Positions 5,560 through 6,242 of a stretch of 6,242 nt of DNA are shown here, piece by piece (position 1 is the first letter of the stretch; each line of letters starts with the position of its first letter). Both the position numbers and the translations under genes were made by a program. The notes below the pieces were generated by a model, which saw only the letters and a program-made list of their open reading frames with translations, ran no database searches and was not told where the DNA came from. Location: assembly GCA_002440945.1 (NCBI GenBank), contig DJWG01000079.1, forward strand, positions 6,127 to 12,368, in the 5' to 3' direction. This DNA comes from Rhodobacteraceae bacterium UBA6236 (lineage in GTDB: Bacteria; Pseudomonadota; Alphaproteobacteria; Rhodobacterales; Rhodobacteraceae).

Positions 5560-6066
5560 ATGCTGATCCGCGACGCGATCCCTGAAGATGCCCAAGGCAT
5601 CGCCGACATCTACAATGATGCGGTGCGGACCACGACGGCCATCCTGAACGAAGGCGAGGTCGATGTCGCCAACCGCGTCCAGTGGATCGCGGCGCGGCAG
5701 GCGATGGGGTATCCGGTGCTGGTGGCCGCAGAAGGCGGGCAGATGCTGGGCTATTCGAGCTTCGGCGACTGGCGCCGCTTCGACGGCTTTCGCGCGACGG
5801 TCGAACATTCGGTCTATGTCGCAGGCTCCGCGCGCGGCCAGGGCATCGCGCCCGCGCTTCTGCAGGTGCTGGCGGCGCGCGCCCGCGATCTGGGGAAGCA
5901 TGTGATGGTCGCCGCCATCACCGCCGAGAACGAAGTGTCGATCCGGCTTCATGCCCGGTTCGGGTTTCAGGAAACCGGGCGGATGCGGCAGGTCGGGCAG
6001 AAGTTTGGGCGCTGGCTTGATCTGGTGTTCATGGACCTGAAGCTTGACGACCGACCATCGCCCTGA
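5560..6066 (+). CDS. GNAT acetyltransferase of the phosphinothricin/methionine-sulfoximine type
   Basis: A 168-residue GNAT enzyme resembling phosphinothricin acetyltransferases and the related YncA/MddA-type proteins, which N-acetylate L-methionine sulfoximine, methionine sulfone or phosphinothricin with acetyl-CoA. Diagnostic blocks are IRDAIPEDAQGIADIYNDAV (3-22), GYSSFGDWRRFDGFRATVEHSVYV (64-87) with Glu82 in the position of the family's catalytic glutamate, the acetyl-CoA loop RGQGIA (92-97), Asn124 with Ser127, and the C-terminal GQKFGRWLDLVFM (146-158). Length is normal for the family. GGAAGGA at 5548-5554 lies five bases before the ATG. Native substrates of such housekeeping copies are mostly uncertain, so a resistance role should not be assumed. 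It follows the first GNAT gene closely and precedes obgE. Confidence 0.92.
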   Translation: MLIRDAIPEDAQGIADIYNDAVRTTTAILNEGEVDVANRVQWIAARQAMGYPVLVAAEGGQMLGYSSFGDWRRFDGFRATVEHSVYVAGSARGQGIAPALLQVLAARARDLGKHVMVAAITAENEVSIRLHARFGFQETGRMRQVGQKFGRWLDLVFMDLKLDDRPSP

Positions 6067-6090
6067 TCCCCGGCCACGCCCAAGCTTGCG

Positions 6091-6106
6091 CCCGGACCGT
6101 TCCGGG
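6091..6106 (+). terminator. Possible weak terminator after the second GNAT gene
   Basis: CCCGGA (6091-6096) pairs with TCCGGG (6101-6106) around a CCGT loop, with a possible extra G-U pair outside. It starts 24 bases after the gene's stop. No T-tract follows, so it may be only a pause or processing structure and read-through into obgE is likely. Confidence 0.35.
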
Positions 6107-6125
6107 TCTATCGCCATTTCCTGAC

Positions 6126-6142
6126 TGTCCGGTGTGCGGACA
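6126..6142 (+). other. Perfect inverted repeat in the obgE leader
   Basis: TGTCCG (6126-6131) and CGGACA (6137-6142) form a perfect six-base inverted repeat around a five-base spacer, ending 23 bases before the obgE ATG. It could be an mRNA hairpin or a protein-binding dyad. The same hexamers pair in the hairpin at 4748-4775, in opposite order. Confidence 0.35.
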
Positions 6143-6165
6143 TCCTTTCCGACTGGGGTTTCCCG

Positions 6166-6242
6166 ATGAAATTTCTCGATCTTGCCAAAGTCTATATCCG
6201 TTCCGGCGGCGGCGGCTCGGGCTGCGTGTCGTTCCGGCGCGA
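6166..6242 (+). CDS. obgE: Obg-family GTPase, N-terminal fragment (3' end outside window)
   Basis: The first 25 codons of Obg/CgtA, a conserved GTPase that assists 50S subunit assembly and links it to stress and growth control. [25 protein letters not shown] is the well-known start of the glycine-rich Obg fold. The G domain lies beyond the window. GGGG at 6155-6158 gives a modest ribosome binding site seven bases upstream of the ATG. The gene is a usual partner of rplU-rpmA, here separated from them by two acetyltransferase genes. Confidence 0.95.
   Translation, partial: MKFLDLAKVYIRSGGGGSGCVSFRR

Noticed and set aside
4618..6117. 499-residue open frame on the - strand covering both acetyltransferase genes
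   Set aside because: It lies opposite two clear GNAT genes with ribosome binding sites; its sequence is His/Arg/Gly/Asp-rich with no recognisable domain, as expected for the complement of GC-rich coding DNA.

Overview
The window looks like chromosomal DNA of an alphaproteobacterium, most likely a Rhodobacterales relative (Rhodobacter, Paracoccus or similar). It is GC-rich, with GC-biased third codon positions and long spurious antisense frames. The RNase E ends in a Gly-Trp-Trp motif of alphaproteobacterial type, and L21 carries a long Ala/Lys-rich tail. The genus assignment is inference from protein flavour, not from a search.

Layout. Positions 1-2106 (+) hold the 3' part of rne (RNase E), lacking its start and most of the S1 domain, closed by a strong UUCG-loop terminator that can work in both directions. 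Positions 2186-2855 (-) hold a TusA-type sulfur-carrier gene followed by a small lipoprotein gene of unknown function; the lipoprotein gene and the spacer upstream of it are noticeably poorer in GC than their surroundings. The tusA-like gene diverges from ccdA (2989-3741, +), a six-helix membrane thiol-electron transporter, so two thiol-chemistry genes lie back to back. A good sigma-70-type promoter (3756-3784) then precedes the ribosomal pair rplU-rpmA (3932-4655).

In many bacteria rplU-rpmA is followed by the ribosome-assembly GTPase gene obgE. Here two GNAT acetyltransferase genes lie between them: a RimJ/RimL-like one (4993-5532) and a phosphinothricin-acetyltransferase-type one (5560-6066). 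obgE then begins at 6166 and runs off the window.

The least explained stretch is the 337 bases between rpmA and the first acetyltransferase gene. It holds a terminator-like hairpin, and a second hairpin that displays a Shine-Dalgarno sequence in its loop while burying the start codon of a 36-codon open frame. That frame ends in a TGA overlapping an ATG (ATGA) that is in frame with the acetyltransferase. Another hairpin and a strong ribosome binding site follow. This could be a leader-peptide or translational-coupling arrangement, or chance in GC-rich DNA; it is the main candidate here for something undescribed. I see no mobile element, CRISPR array, tRNA or rRNA.
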